The notes beneath the pieces were generated by a model. The model was given only the letters and a program-made list of their open reading frames with translations. It was not told the origin of the DNA and did not search any database. This document shows positions 16,937 through 26,415 of a stretch of DNA of 64,000 nt, piece after piece. The position numbers were made by a program, and so were the translations under genes. Within the stretch, counting starts at the first letter, position 1, and each line of letters begins with the position of its first letter. Source of the DNA: Thalassococcus profundi (GTDB taxonomy: Bacteria; Pseudomonadota; Alphaproteobacteria; Rhodobacterales; Rhodobacteraceae); contig NZ_QPMK01000003.1 of NCBI RefSeq assembly GCF_003344785.1, forward strand, positions 375,160-439,159. Reading direction: 5' to 3'.

Positions 16937-18481
16937 ATGGCAGAGGCAGAGACACGGCGCAGGACACGCGGCGGCGGCGGAGCGGCGCGGCGGGCGGAAC
17001 GGTCCGCCGTCAGCGTCGAGACCGCGAAGTACATCGAGCGCAACATCCCCAATTTCGAGGTCCTGACCGAAGAGGCGCTCGACATCATCGAGTCCAATGC
17101 CGAAACCGTTCTGGCCGAAATCGGCGTCAACTTCGTCAACAACCCCGCCGCGCTCGACCGCTGGCGCGCCGCAGGCGCCGAGGTGGACGGCGAGCGCGTG
17201 CGCATCCCGCGCGGCCTGGCCAAAAAGCTCTGCGCCACCGCGCCCAAGGAATTCACCCAGCACGCCCGCAACCCCGAGCGCAACGTGGTCATCGGCGGCA
17301 AGAACCTGGTGCTGGCGCCGGTCTACGGCCCGCCCTTCGTGCATGACGTCGAAAAGGGCCGCCGTTATGCCACGATCGAGGATTTCCGCAACTTCGTGAA
17401 GCTGGGCTACATGTCGAAGTGGCTGCACCACTCCGGCGGCACGGTTTGCGAACCCACCGACATCCCCGTGAACAAGCGCCACCTCGACATGCTGCTGGCG
17501 CACATGACCCTGTCCGACAAGCCGTTCATGGGCTCGGTCACCGAACCCAGCCGCGCCCAGGACAGCGTCGACATGTGCAAGATCCTCTTCGGCGAGGAGT
17601 TCGTGCAGCAGAACACGGTGATGACCTCGCTCATCAACATCAACTCGCCGATGACCTTCGACGACACGATGATGGGCGCGCTCGAGGTCTATGCCGCCAA
17701 CAACCAGGCCTGCATCATCAGCCCCTTCATCGTCGGCGGCGCCATGGCGCCGGTGTCGGTGGCGGGCACCCTGACGCAGGTGATGGCGGAATGCCTCGCG
17801 GGCATCGCCTATTCGCAGATCGTCCGCCCCGGCGCGCCGGTGATCATGGGCGCCTTCGTGACCTCGATCGACATGAACTCGGGTGCCCCCACCTTCGGGA
17901 CGCCCGAAGCTGCGCACATCACCTACGGTGCGGGCCAGCTGGCCCGGCGCCTTGGACTGCCCTACCGGTCGGCGGGGTCGTTCTGTGGCTCGAAGCTGCC
18001 GGATGCACAGGCCGCCTACGAGACCGCGAACAGCCTCAACATGGGGCTGCTGGCGGGGGTGAACTTCATGCTGCATTCCTGCGGCTGGCTCGAAGGCGGG
18101 CTGGTCTCCTCCTACGAGAAATTCGTCATGGACGCGGACCAGCTGGGCTGCCTGCATCACCTGGCCCGCGGCGTCGACATCGACGAGAACGCTCAGGCCA
18201 TGGATGCCATCCGCGAGGTCGGCCCCGGCGGGCATTACCTGGGCTGCGCGCACACCCAGGCGAATTTCAAGACCGCGTTCTGGCGCTCGGACCTCTTCGA
18301 CTACAAGCCCTTCGAAACCTGGAGCGAGGAGGGCGCGCGCGACACCATGGCGCTGGCCAGCGTACGGGTGAAACGGCAGCTGGAGACCTACCAGCAGCCG
18401 GCGCTCGATCCGGCCATCGCCGAGGCGCTCGAGGCCTTCGTGGCCCAAAAGAAGGCCGAAGCGCCCGACGCCTTCATGTAA
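16937..18481 (+). CDS. MttB-family methyltransferase, non-pyrrolysine type
   Basis: A 514-residue TIM-barrel corrinoid-dependent methyltransferase of the trimethylamine methyltransferase (MttB) family. Recognisable stretches are SGGTVCEPTDIPVN, FMGSVTEPSRAQDS, YGAGQLARRLGLPYRSAGSFCGSK and HTQANFKTAF. The frame has no in-frame TAG, so there is no pyrrolysine; such homologs demethylate glycine betaine or related quaternary amines in characterised cases. The ATG at 16937 has AAGGA 8 bases upstream and is preferred to the ATG at 16928. No corrinoid protein gene is adjacent. The 3' end overlaps the convergent DUF6477 gene by 8 bases. Confidence 0.88.
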   Translation: MAEAETRRRTRGGGGAARRAERSAVSVETAKYIERNIPNFEVLTEEALDIIESNAETVLAEIGVNFVNNPAALDRWRAAGAEVDGERVRIPRGLAKKLCATAPKEFTQHARNPERNVVIGGKNLVLAPVYGPPFVHDVEKGRRYATIEDFRNFVKLGYMSKWLHHSGGTVCEPTDIPVNKRHLDMLLAHMTLSDKPFMGSVTEPSRAQDSVDMCKILFGEEFVQQNTVMTSLININSPMTFDDTMMGALEVYAANNQACIISPFIVGGAMAPVSVAGTLTQVMAECLAGIAYSQIVRPGAPVIMGAFVTSIDMNSGAPTFGTPEAAHITYGAGQLARRLGLPYRSAGSFCGSKLPDAQAAYETANSLNMGLLAGVNFMLHSCGWLEGGLVSSYEKFVMDADQLGCLHHLARGVDIDENAQAMDAIREVGPGGHYLGCAHTQANFKTAFWRSDLFDYKPFETWSEEGARDTMALASVRVKRQLETYQQPALDPAIAEALEAFVAQKKAEAPDAFM

Positions 18482-18782
18482 CCGCGTCGCGCCCGGCGGA
18501 AAGCTGGGCGCGCAACAGCCGGGCCTCGCCCATCACCGCGCTCAGCACCTCGACGTGATCGCTGACCGAATAGGCGGCGTCGCGGCTGCGGCGCTGTTCG
18601 TCGAACTCGGCCTCGATCTCCAGCAGACGCATGACCGACGCGCCGTGCCCGGGCAGGGCGTGGCTGCCCAGCAGCCGCCGCAGGTGCGGATGGCGGCGGT
18701 AGTCGTTGGCCCCCAACCGCGCCGCGCGCACCAGCAGGCGGGGGCGGCTGAGGGTGGCGAGCAGGCTCAGAATATCGTGCAT
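18474..18782 (-). CDS. DUF6477 family protein
   Basis: A 102-residue arginine- and leucine-rich protein starting MHDILSLLATLSRPRLLVRAAR, which matches the DUF6477 proteins of Rhodobacteraceae. It is probably helical and soluble; it has no catalytic motif I can name. It lies divergent from the DUF6456 gene across a 225 bp, notably AT-rich region, a pairing I know from other Rhodobacteraceae, so the two may share regulation. The ATG at 18782 is used. Upstream in-frame codons run into the AT-rich promoter region. Confidence 0.75.
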   Translation of the reverse strand: MHDILSLLATLSRPRLLVRAARLGANDYRRHPHLRRLLGSHALPGHGASVMRLLEIEAEFDEQRRSRDAAYSVSDHVEVLSAVMGEARLLRAQLSAGRDAVT

Positions 18783-19007
18783 GGAACATTTCCTTGATTG
18801 TGAAATTTCCAAATTACACACGTTTATCGGGTGTTGCGTCCCGCGGCCGATCGCCGTTCGGCGTCTTCACAACTGTTTAGACTTTAGCAACAATGATGAT
18901 TTTTTCGTTACATTGTTAACAAACACGTAACACGTACACTTTTAGGTTGAGCCCGCCCTCGGACCGGCACGGTGCGACAACCATCACATACGGAAGGGTG
19001 ACGGAAT
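18783..19007. promoter_or_regulatory. AT-rich divergent promoter region
   Basis: The only strongly AT-rich stretch in this part of the window (18865-18945, e.g. ACAATGATGATTTTTTCG and TACATTGTTAACAAACACG). It separates the divergent DUF6477 and DUF6456 genes and presumably contains both promoters. CGTAACACGTACAC includes a short direct repeat of GTAACA/CGTACA type. I cannot assign a specific regulator. Confidence 0.5.
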
Positions 19008-20123
19008 TTGGACGGTCATTGCGATTTCGGCAGGCTGCAGTCTCTGCCCGACTGGGTTCCGCAAAACGCGCGGCATTATCTGGCGCATATCGAAGCGGGA
19101 CTTCCGATCCGGGCTCTGGCCCGCGCGGCGGGATGCCATGCGTCGACGGTTCTGCGGCAGGTCCGCAGGATCGAAGCGCAGCGCGACGATCCGCTCATCG
19201 ACGCGGCGCTGCGCCGCCTCGGGACATACCAGCGCCGTTCGCCGTCTTTCGGCCCGGAAAAGGACCACGCGACCATGACCGCCATAGCCCGCATCGAGGA
19301 AACAGAGATCGACGAAAACCGCCTGTCGCGCGAGGCCCGGCGCATCCTGCGTCGGCTTTCCGAAAGCGGCGCCGTGCTGGCGGTGGCGGCCGAGATGGAC
19401 AAGGCGGTGGTGGTACGCGACACCGCGGACGGCGGCACCGCCCGCACCGCCGTGGTCGACAGCGCCGTGGCCCAGGCCATGGCCCTGAAGGACTGGATCG
19501 CCTGCGACGCTCCGGGCCGGATCTCGCGCTACCGGATCACGGCGCTGGGCCGCACGGCCCTCAGCCGGCTGCTCGCCGAGCAGGAAAGCCGCCTGCGCGG
19601 CTTTGCCGAGGCGCAGACCGCCTTTTCCTCGGGCCGGGCGCTGGAGGCGGCGCTGGACGACACCGAAGACAGCCCGCAGCGGCGCAGGTCGGGCTACGCC
19701 CTGTCCGACAGCCCGCTGACGGCGCTCGCCCGGCGCCGCGACAAGACCGGCGCGCCGTTCCTGTCGGACGCGCTGGTCAGCGCCGGCGAACGGCTGCGCG
19801 AGGATTTCGAACTGGCCCAGGTCGGGGCGACGCTGCCGCCCGACTGGGACCTGTCGCAGCCGGTCGGTCCGGACGATCCTCGGGCGCCCCTGCGCGGGGT
19901 CGAAGGCGCGCGGGTGCGGCTTGCCCGCGTGCTGCGCGACCTCGGCCCCGGGCTGTCCGAGATCGCGCTGCGCTGCTGCTGCTACCTCGAAGGGCTCGAG
20001 ACGGCGGAAAAGCGCATGGGCTGGTCGGCGCGGTCGGGCAAGATCGTCCTGCGCATCGCACTGCAGCGCCTCAAGCGCCATTACGACGAAACCACCGGGC
20101 CCGGCGGCGGCCTGATCGGCTGA
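19008..20123 (+). CDS. DUF6456 / helix-turn-helix domain protein
   Basis: A 371-residue protein. An N-terminal helix-turn-helix-like segment (about residues 30-55, [26 protein letters not shown]) suggests DNA binding. A middle winged-helix-like part ([22 protein letters not shown] ... [16 protein letters not shown]) and a C-terminal DUF6456 region ([31 protein letters not shown]-like) follow. The start is a TTG at 19008 preceded by AAGGG about 10 bases upstream; the first plain ATG would cut into the helix-turn-helix. It is likely a transcription factor of Rhodobacteraceae with unknown targets. Confidence 0.78.
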   Translation: MDGHCDFGRLQSLPDWVPQNARHYLAHIEAGLPIRALARAAGCHASTVLRQVRRIEAQRDDPLIDAALRRLGTYQRRSPSFGPEKDHATMTAIARIEETEIDENRLSREARRILRRLSESGAVLAVAAEMDKAVVVRDTADGGTARTAVVDSAVAQAMALKDWIACDAPGRISRYRITALGRTALSRLLAEQESRLRGFAEAQTAFSSGRALEAALDDTEDSPQRRRSGYALSDSPLTALARRRDKTGAPFLSDALVSAGERLREDFELAQVGATLPPDWDLSQPVGPDDPRAPLRGVEGARVRLARVLRDLGPGLSEIALRCCCYLEGLETAEKRMGWSARSGKIVLRIALQRLKRHYDETTGPGGGLIG

Positions 20124-20292
20124 TCACAAGACTGCGGCAAGATGTCTGCCGCACCCGATGCACCGCCCCTGGCGATCCTGCGCCGGCCCCGCACGCCTCC
20201 GCATGACGCATAGCGGCCATGCGACACTGGTACTGCCCCGGCACGTGACCTATGCTAGTGACAGGACAACGGAACGTCACGGGGAAAGACCA

Positions 20293-21243
20293 GTGCGAGA
20301 CCTCAAGATACCGCAGCAGCGCCACCCGGAGAAAGCCCACCGCCCGGACAATGCGCAGCCCAAGAAACCCGACTGGATCCGCGTCCGCGCACCGGGCGGG
20401 CAGGGCTATGCCGACACCCGCAAGATCATGCGCGAACACAACCTCGTCACGGTCTGCGAAGAGGCGGGCTGTCCCAACGTCGGCGAATGCTGGAGCCAGG
20501 GTCACGCCACCATGATGATCATGGGCGACATCTGCACCCGCGGCTGCACCTTCTGCAATATCGCCACCGGCCGGCCCGACACGCTCGACGTGTTCGAGCC
20601 CGGCCGCGTCGCCGACGCGGTGCAGAAGCTCGGTCTGAATCACGTCGTCATCACCTCCGTGGACCGCGACGATCTCGAGGATGGCGGCGCCGACCACTTC
20701 GCCCAGACCATCCGCGCGATCCGGCACCGCAGCCCCGGCACCACGATCGAAATCCTGACGCCGGATTTCCTGAAATGCGCGCCCTCGGTGTTGGAAACCG
20801 TGGTGGCGGCGAAACCCGACGTCTTCAACCACAACCTCGAAACCGTGCCCGGGCTCTATCCCTCGGTGCGTCCCGGCGCGCGCTACTTCCACTCCCTGCG
20901 CCTGCTGCAGCGGGTCAAGGAACTCGATCCGTCGATCTTCACCAAGTCTGGCATCATGGTGGGGCTGGGCGAAGGCCGCCAGCAGGTGATGCAGGTGATG
21001 GAGGACATGCGCGCCGCCGATGTCGACTTCCTGACCATCGGCCAGTACCTGCAACCGACGCCCAAGCACCACGCCGTGGATCGCTTCGTCACCCCCGAGG
21101 AATTCGCGGGCTACGAAAAGGCCGCCTACGGCAAGGGTTTCCTGATGGTCTCGGCCACGCCGCTCACCCGGTCGTCCTACCACGCCGGCGACGACTTCGC
21201 ACGCCTGCGCGCAGCCCGCGAAGCCCGGCTCGCCAAGGCCTGA
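20293..21243 (+). CDS. lipA: Lipoyl synthase
   Basis: Radical SAM enzyme that inserts two sulfurs into octanoyl groups to make lipoate. It has 316 residues from a GTG at 20293, with GGGGA 7 bases upstream; this gives the normal family length. The auxiliary cluster cysteines are C55, C60 and C66 ([12 protein letters not shown]). The radical SAM cluster is CTRGCTFC (C81, C85, C88). The C-terminal RSSYHAG serine ligand is present. It stands alone, followed by dispersed element copy B. Confidence 0.97.
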   Translation: MRDLKIPQQRHPEKAHRPDNAQPKKPDWIRVRAPGGQGYADTRKIMREHNLVTVCEEAGCPNVGECWSQGHATMMIMGDICTRGCTFCNIATGRPDTLDVFEPGRVADAVQKLGLNHVVITSVDRDDLEDGGADHFAQTIRAIRHRSPGTTIEILTPDFLKCAPSVLETVVAAKPDVFNHNLETVPGLYPSVRPGARYFHSLRLLQRVKELDPSIFTKSGIMVGLGEGRQQVMQVMEDMRAADVDFLTIGQYLQPTPKHHAVDRFVTPEEFAGYEKAAYGKGFLMVSATPLTRSSYHAGDDFARLRAAREARLAKA

Positions 21244-21284
21244 CCCGCCCGATCCCGATGCGCCGCCGTCCGACACGGGGCGCC

Positions 21285-21352
21285 CCTTCATCTTGCCAAT
21301 AAACTCCGGAGAGCACGAGAGGCAGCGCCTCTCGTATCCGGCGCAGCCGGAT
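21285..21352 (+). repeat. Dispersed two-hairpin element, copy B
   Basis: Begins CCTTCATCTTGCCAATAAACTCCGGAGAGCA, then stem 1 CGAGAGGC-AGC-GCCTCTCG (21316-21334) and stem 2 ATCCGGC-GCA-GCCGGAT (21336-21352). It is 42 bases after the lipA stop, in the same orientation as lipA, and next to the end of a convergent cytochrome c gene. Compared with copies A and C, the pair A-T in stem 1 is replaced by G-C, and stem 2 differs in sequence but stays paired. Confidence 0.85.
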
Positions 21353-22242
21353 CACTCCCCGCCGGGCAGGGCCTTGAGATAGGCCGCCACCGCCGCACGA
21401 TCCTCAGCAGGAAGCTGCGCGAAATTCTCGATCACCGCCACCATGTGCCCGCCGGCGGAATCGAAATCCGGGGTGAAGCCGCTTTCGAGGTAGTAGGCGA
21501 TGTCGGTCGCGCTCCAGTCGAGCGCGCCTGGGCGCAGGTCCGGGATCGTGCCGCGCCCGTTGGGGTTTGGCGCGCCACCCAGCCAGGCGTCGCGCTCCAG
21601 CCCGCCGAGCGCGTCGCGCGGGGTGTGGCATTCGCCGCAATGGGCCAGCGCCTCGACAAGGTACCGCCCGCGGTCCACCGTCGCGTCCGGGACCTCCTCC
21701 ATCACCCAGTCCTCGCGCAGGTAGAGCGTCTTCCACACACCCAGCGAGCGGCGGATGTTGAAGGGAAACCCGACCTCGTGCGCCGCACTCGGCGTCGCAT
21801 CGGGTGGCAGGGTCTGCCAGAAGGCCCAGAGATCGGCCACGTCCTGAGCGGTCATGCGGGCATAGGCGGTATAGGGGAAGGCCGGGTAGTAATGGGCGCC
21901 CTCGGGCGAGACGCCGCGCTGCACGGCGCTGGCGAATTGCGCCAGCGACCATGTCCCGATCCCGGCCTCGGGGTGCGGAGAGACGTTGGGCGCCACGAAG
22001 GTTCCGAAATCGCTGGGAAATCTTTGTCCGCCCGCGAGCACCCGCTTGGCATCGCCCTCGGCCTCCGGCGCGTGGTGGCAGGAGGCGCATCCGGCCGCGA
22101 CGAAGACCTGTTCGCCCGCGGCCGCATCGCCCGCGCTCTCCGGCACCGCGCTCTCGGGCAGCGGCACGGCGCGGGTGATCCAAAGCCCGCCCGCAAGCAC
22201 GGCCACGGCAAGCGCCGCAAGCAAAATCACTCCCTTGCGCAT
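21352..22242 (-). CDS. Diheme cytochrome c
   Basis: A 296-residue membrane-anchored or secreted electron carrier. An N-terminal hydrophobic segment (about residues 5-22) precedes two cytochrome c domains with heme sites CASCH (C52, C55, H56) and CGECH (C202, C205, H206). The overall pattern (AGGQRFPSDFGTFVAPN, HTPRDALGG, YLKALP) resembles the cytochrome subunits of alcohol/gluconate dehydrogenases and related diheme proteins. No dehydrogenase subunit is adjacent, so its donor is unknown. It lies 9 bases downstream of a cytochrome c' type gene and is likely co-transcribed with it. Confidence 0.88.
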   Translation of the reverse strand: MRKGVILLAALAVAVLAGGLWITRAVPLPESAVPESAGDAAAGEQVFVAAGCASCHHAPEAEGDAKRVLAGGQRFPSDFGTFVAPNVSPHPEAGIGTWSLAQFASAVQRGVSPEGAHYYPAFPYTAYARMTAQDVADLWAFWQTLPPDATPSAAHEVGFPFNIRRSLGVWKTLYLREDWVMEEVPDATVDRGRYLVEALAHCGECHTPRDALGGLERDAWLGGAPNPNGRGTIPDLRPGALDWSATDIAYYLESGFTPDFDSAGGHMVAVIENFAQLPAEDRAAVAAYLKALPGGE

Positions 22243-22251
22243 GCCGGCGGC

Positions 22252-22713
22252 TTAGTTCTGCGAGGCGCGATAGTCGTCGTGGCAGGCCTTGCAGGCATCG
22301 CCGATCTGACCCAGCGCCGGGCCAAGCGCCTCCTGCCCGGTGGCAGCGACCTCCTGCATGTTCGCGGCGGCGGTGCCGAAGCCTTCCCATTTGGTGACGA
22401 AATCGTCGAAATTCTCCCAGATGGCGGGCAGGGCGCGGGTGCCGTCGATGGCCATCTCGTCGCTGCCCTCGGGCCAGTGCGGACCCTGCTGGATCATCGA
22501 CACCGCGACAAGCGTATCCGCGGCGGCTTGTGCAGATTCGGTGTCATACGCGACCTCTCCCTTGGCCATGCCGCCGAGGATGCCGAGGTTCAGCGCCATG
22601 ATGCGGAACTGCCCCTGACGCGCCTTGAGCACGTCGGAAAAATCTTCCTGGGCAAGGGCGGGGGATGCCAGAAGGGCGGCGGCGCAAACGGCCATGGCGG
22701 ATGTCTTGAGCAT
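22252..22713 (-). CDS. Cytochrome c' (class II cytochrome c)
   Basis: A 153-residue periplasmic four-helix-bundle cytochrome. The signal peptide ends ASPALAQ (about residue 22) and the single heme site CKACH is at C141, C144 and H145 near the C-terminus, which is diagnostic of class II. The family binds NO and other gases and serves in electron transfer or NO protection. It is followed immediately by the diheme cytochrome gene. Both would depend on the ccm genes at 5.6-8.9 kb for heme attachment. Confidence 0.9.
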   Translation of the reverse strand: MLKTSAMAVCAAALLASPALAQEDFSDVLKARQGQFRIMALNLGILGGMAKGEVAYDTESAQAAADTLVAVSMIQQGPHWPEGSDEMAIDGTRALPAIWENFDDFVTKWEGFGTAAANMQEVAATGQEALGPALGQIGDACKACHDDYRASQN

Positions 22714-22802
22714 AATCGGTCTCCCTGAATGAACCTAACGTCACCTAGTATGCCGCAGTCCCCGGGCAATGCCGATCACAGCTTGGCGAGCGCGGGGGCA
22801 GT

Positions 22803-22988
22803 TCAGGGGCTCACCCGCATCGGCGCCCGCGTGCCCTCGACGCTCAGCGCCTCGGGCCAGCCGACCCAGCGTTCGACGGCATAAAGCCCCAGACAAACCG
22901 CGATGATCGCCAGCACCAGCTTGACCTTGCCCGCAGAGGGCGGGTTGCGCGCCCAGCGTGCCATGCGCAGCAGGTGGAACCAGTTCAC
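22803..22988 (-). CDS. Small membrane protein downstream of hpt
   Basis: A 61-residue protein with one membrane segment (about residues 23-40, [18 protein letters not shown]) and a basic N-terminus ([18 protein letters not shown]), so the N-terminus is probably cytoplasmic. It starts at a GTG (22988) that overlaps the hpt stop (GTGA). The coupling and sensible topology make it a real gene, but I do not know its role. Confidence 0.65.
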   Translation of the reverse strand: MNWFHLLRMARWARNPPSAGKVKLVLAIIAVCLGLYAVERWVGWPEALSVEGTRAPMRVSP

Positions 22989-23536
22989 GACTCCGCCTCG
23001 CCGGTGAACCGAACCTTGCCGATATAGGGCAGGTTCCGGTTGCGCTGCGCGTAGTCGATGCCGTAGCCCACGACGAATTCGTCCGGGATCTCGAAGCCGA
23101 TCCAGTCGGCGCGGAAATCCACCTCGCGCCGCGATGGCTTGTCCAGCAGCGCGATGGTGCGCAGGCGTGCGGGCTTGCGCGACCTCAGAAGCGCCGTCAC
23201 ATGGCTCAGCGTGTGGCCGGTGTCGACGATATCCTCGACCACCAGCACGTCGCGGCGCTCGATCCCCGACCGCAGGTCCTTGAGCACCCGCACCTCGCGG
23301 CTCGACTGCATCTCGTTGCCGTAGGAGGAGACTTCGAGGAAATCCACCTCGACCGGCAGGTCGAGCTCGCGCACCAGGTCCGCGATAAAGACGAAGGACC
23401 CGCGCAACAGCCCCACCACCACCAGCTTGTCGGTGTCCGAAAACTCTGCGTCGATCTTCACGCAGAGCGCCTCGATCCGCGCGGCGATGGCCTTGGCCGA
23501 GATCATCTCGTCGATGACATAAGGACGCTGAGTCAT
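22985..23536 (-). CDS. hpt: Hypoxanthine phosphoribosyltransferase
   Basis: Purine salvage enzyme converting hypoxanthine (and usually guanine) plus PRPP to IMP or GMP. It has 183 residues. The PRPP-binding loop [13 protein letters not shown] is at about residues 97-109, and the flexible SYGNEMQSS loop is at about 71-79. The ATG at 23536 was chosen because upstream in-frame residues do not match the family. It is divergent from the COQ10-like gene across 67 bases. Confidence 0.95.
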   Translation of the reverse strand: MTQRPYVIDEMISAKAIAARIEALCVKIDAEFSDTDKLVVVGLLRGSFVFIADLVRELDLPVEVDFLEVSSYGNEMQSSREVRVLKDLRSGIERRDVLVVEDIVDTGHTLSHVTALLRSRKPARLRTIALLDKPSRREVDFRADWIGFEIPDEFVVGYGIDYAQRNRNLPYIGKVRFTGEAES

Positions 23537-23603
23537 GGCTTTCCCTTGAATTTCCGTACTTGGCGTACGACATGGCACAGACTCATGACGAAAACGGGGA
23601 CCG

Positions 23604-24047
23604 ATGCCAACCCATTCCGAAACCCGAAAGCTGCCCTATACCGCGCAGCAGATGTACGATCTTGTCGCCGATGTCGGCTCCTACCCGGAGTTCCTGCCGT
23701 GGTGCGCCGCGGCGCGCATCCGCTCCACCAAAGAGGAGGGCGCGGCGACGGTGATGCTGGCGGATCTGGTAATCAGCTTCCGGGTGTTCCGCGAACGGTT
23801 CGGCAGCCGCGTGACGCTCTGGCCCGAGGACATGAAGATCGACACCGAATACCTCGACGGGCCGTTCCGCTACATGAAGTCGAACTGGGCCTTCCGGGAT
23901 GTGGAAGGCGGGTGCGAAGTGTCCTTCTTCGTCGATTTCGAATTCAAGAACGCCATGCTGCAGGGAATCATCGGGCTGGTGTTCAACGAGGCGATGCAAC
24001 GCATCGTGCGCGCCTTCGAACGGCGGGCGGCGCAGCTTTACGGTTGA
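23604..24047 (+). CDS. COQ10/RatA-type START-domain protein
   Basis: A 147-residue helix-grip (START/polyketide cyclase) protein of the COQ10-RatA family. It starts [23 protein letters not shown] and has YPEFLPWC and [10 protein letters not shown], both typical. In mitochondria and alphaproteobacteria such proteins bind ubiquinone and support its use in respiration. The alternative annotation, ribosome-association toxin RatA, comes from E. coli and is not favoured here. There is no antitoxin partner gene. Single gene. Confidence 0.85.
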   Translation: MPTHSETRKLPYTAQQMYDLVADVGSYPEFLPWCAAARIRSTKEEGAATVMLADLVISFRVFRERFGSRVTLWPEDMKIDTEYLDGPFRYMKSNWAFRDVEGGCEVSFFVDFEFKNAMLQGIIGLVFNEAMQRIVRAFERRAAQLYG

Positions 24048-24155
24048 CCTGTCTGGGCCGCGCAATGGTACCGCGCTGCTCATCCGAAGGGTGAGGTTTG
24101 CCGTCCAATGCTATGACGAGAAAGAGGTTTTTCGATCGAGACGAGGTGAGCGCGC

Positions 24156-24635
24156 TTACATCTCGTCCAGCGCCGTCTGTACCAGCGTCAGCGCATGCAG
24201 CGTCGCCGCCGCGCGTACCGCGGCGCGGCCCAGCGCGCCATGCTCCACGGTCTGGCTGAGCGTGCCCGAAGCCGTCGCCAGCGCATAGCAGACCCGGCCC
24301 TCGGGCTTGTGCTCGGACCCGCCTGGCCCGGCGATGCCGCTGATCGCCACCGCCACATCCGCCCCCGACAGCCGCCGCGCACCCAGGGCCATCTCCCGCG
24401 CCACCTGTTCCGACACGGCGCCGTGCGCCGCCAGCGTGTCCGGGAAAACTCCCAGCATGTCGGTCTTGGCGGCGTTGGAGTAGGTGACGAAGCCGCGTTC
24501 GAAGATCGCCGAGGAGCCCGCGACGTCCGTCAGTGCCGCCGCGACCTTGCCGCCGGTGCAGCTTTCGGCGCAGGTCACCGTCGCGCCCTTGTCGCGGGCG
24601 GTGGCGAGGATGGACTGCGACAGGCTCTCGGTCAC
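24156..24635 (-). CDS. CinA-family nicotinamide-nucleotide amidase domain protein
   Basis: A 159-residue stand-alone C-terminal CinA domain (PncC-like), which hydrolyses NMN to nicotinate mononucleotide and ammonia in the pyridine nucleotide cycle. Family motifs are AESCTGGKVAAALTDVAGSS, GFVTYSNAAK and ISGIAGPGGS. The start is a GTG at 24635 overlapping the pgpA stop, so it is the third gene of the leftward ispDF-pgpA-cinA unit. Confidence 0.9.
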   Translation of the reverse strand: MTESLSQSILATARDKGATVTCAESCTGGKVAAALTDVAGSSAIFERGFVTYSNAAKTDMLGVFPDTLAAHGAVSEQVAREMALGARRLSGADVAVAISGIAGPGGSEHKPEGRVCYALATASGTLSQTVEHGALGRAAVRAAATLHALTLVQTALDEM

Positions 24636-25117
24636 ATCAGCACCCTGTGCGCGAGACCCGCCAGCACGATCACGACGATCGCCGCAAAGACGCCCGCCAC
24701 CACGTCGTCCAGCATCACCCCCAGCGCGTCGCCGCGGCGGTCGGCACGGCCCACCAGCCAGGGTTTCCAGATGTCGAAGACCCGGAACATCACAAAGGCC
24801 ACGATCCAGCCCGGCCACAGCCGCGTGATGTCGGCCTGCATCATCATCGCCCCGTAACTCACTGGAAAGAGGGCGATCCACTGGCCGACCACTTCGTCGA
24901 TGACGATCCAGGACGGGTCGTGATCGGTGCCGCCGGCGGTGATCTTCTGCGTTGCCATCCAGCCCGTGACGAAGACGAAAAAGGTCATGTTCAGCAGGAA
25001 CCAGAAGCCGCCCAGCTGATGCAGACCCCAGGCCACCGGCAGCGCCGCCAGCGATCCCCAGGTGCCGGGTCCGGGGCTCAGGAAGCCGATGCCGAAAAAG
25101 GAGGCGACCCACTTCAT
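24632..25117 (-). CDS. pgpA: Phosphatidylglycerophosphatase A
   Basis: Dephosphorylates phosphatidylglycerophosphate to phosphatidylglycerol at the inner membrane. It has 161 residues and several hydrophobic segments. The family motifs [12 protein letters not shown] and [14 protein letters not shown], and the late [16 protein letters not shown], are all present. Its ATG overlaps the ispDF stop and its own stop overlaps the cinA start. Confidence 0.94.
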   Translation of the reverse strand: MKWVASFFGIGFLSPGPGTWGSLAALPVAWGLHQLGGFWFLLNMTFFVFVTGWMATQKITAGGTDHDPSWIVIDEVVGQWIALFPVSYGAMMMQADITRLWPGWIVAFVMFRVFDIWKPWLVGRADRRGDALGVMLDDVVAGVFAAIVVIVLAGLAHRVLM

Positions 25118-26244
25118 GCTGTCACCAGGGTGGCCGTTGCCATTGCCGCGATCCCTTCCTTGCGCCCGGTAAAGCCCAGGCGTTCCGACGTGGTCGCCTT
25201 GACCGACACACGGCCCGCTTCGATGCCGATGATCGCCGCAAGTGCCGCGCGCATCGCCGCCGCGTGCGGCCCGATCTTGGGCTCTTCGCAGATCAGCGTC
25301 ACGTCCACGTTCCCGACAGCGTAACCGCGCGCGGCGGCGCGCGCCACCGCATGGGACAGGAAAACGTGGCTTTCGGCGCCTTTCCACTGCGGATCCGAGG
25401 GCGGGAAATGCTGGCCGATGTCGCCATCCGCCAAAGCGCCATAGATCGCATCGGTCAGCGCGTGCATGCCGACGTCCGCGTCGGAATGGCCCGACAGCCC
25501 GCGCTCATGCGGCACCGCGACGCCGCAGAGCATCACGTGGTCGCCCTCCGCGAAGGCGTGCACGTCGAACCCGTTTCCCAGCCGTATATCCAATCCCTGC
25601 TCCAGTATCCGGGCCGCGCGGGCGAAATCCGCGGGCGTGGTGATCTTGAGGTTTTGCTCTGACCCTTCGGTGATGGCGACGTCAAGCCCGGCGGCGCGGG
25701 CCACGGCCACGTCATCGGCGGCGCCGCCGGGATGCGCGCGGTGGGCGGCGAGGATGGCGTCGAAGCGGAACCCCTGCGGTGTCTGCGCGCGGTAAAGCCC
25801 GTCGCGGTCGCGAGTGCCGGTCACCCGGCCGGCGTCGCCGGTCCAGAGCGCGTCGGTCACGGGCAGGGCGGGGGCGGCGGCCTTTGCCGTGTCCAGCGCG
25901 GCGATCACCTCGGCGATGATCTCGGGGCTGACGCAGGGCCGCGCGACGTCGTGGATCAGCACCAGCCTGGGCGGGTCCTCTGCCAGCGCCTCCAGCCCCA
26001 GCCGGACCGAGGCCGCGCGGTCCGCGCCGCCTGGCACGAAAGTGCAGTCGATCCCCTTGGCTGCCGTCTTCGCGGTCTCCATATCGTCCGGGTGGACAAC
26101 CACCACGCACCGGTCCATCCGAGAGAACGCCCTGAGCGTCCAGCGCGCCACCTGAGCGCCCGCCAGCATCTGCCACTGCTTCGGCACCGGTCCCCCGGCA
26201 CGGGTGCCGCGCCCGGCGGCCACGATCAAGGCGGCGATGGTCAT
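25114..26244 (-). CDS. ispDF: Bifunctional IspD/IspF
   Basis: Fused enzyme of the MEP isoprenoid pathway. The N-terminal IspD part (about residues 1-220; [23 protein letters not shown]) makes CDP-methylerythritol. The C-terminal IspF part (about 222-376; [40 protein letters not shown]) forms the cyclodiphosphate. It has 376 residues. The fusion is common in alphaproteobacteria. It is divergent from dusB across 171 bases. Confidence 0.96.
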   Translation of the reverse strand: MTIAALIVAAGRGTRAGGPVPKQWQMLAGAQVARWTLRAFSRMDRCVVVVHPDDMETAKTAAKGIDCTFVPGGADRAASVRLGLEALAEDPPRLVLIHDVARPCVSPEIIAEVIAALDTAKAAAPALPVTDALWTGDAGRVTGTRDRDGLYRAQTPQGFRFDAILAAHRAHPGGAADDVAVARAAGLDVAITEGSEQNLKITTPADFARAARILEQGLDIRLGNGFDVHAFAEGDHVMLCGVAVPHERGLSGHSDADVGMHALTDAIYGALADGDIGQHFPPSDPQWKGAESHVFLSHAVARAAARGYAVGNVDVTLICEEPKIGPHAAAMRAALAAIIGIEAGRVSVKATTSERLGFTGRKEGIAAMATATLVTA

Positions 26245-26415
26245 GGGTGTCTCCTTGACCCGGGTGTAGGGTTTGCGCGGCGGCTGCGCAACGGTGCCGC
26301 GGGTTGTGCCGAAAAATTAGGCATTTGTGTCCGTGGTGGGCGCAATATATCCCGCAGATATTGTAGGATGCCGGGGCGCAGGCTAGCGCTGAGACGGTGC
26401 ACAAGGAATAAGCGA

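Noticed and set aside
16937-18481. Pyrrolysine-containing trimethylamine methyltransferase
   Set aside because: There is no in-frame TAG in the gene.
18865-18950. CtrA binding sites in the AT-rich promoter
   Set aside because: TTAAC-like pieces occur, but no clear TTAA-N7-TTAA arrangement is present.
23604-24047. RatA toxin of a toxin-antitoxin module
   Set aside because: No antitoxin gene is adjacent, and the alphaproteobacterial members match COQ10-like ubiquinone-binding proteins better.
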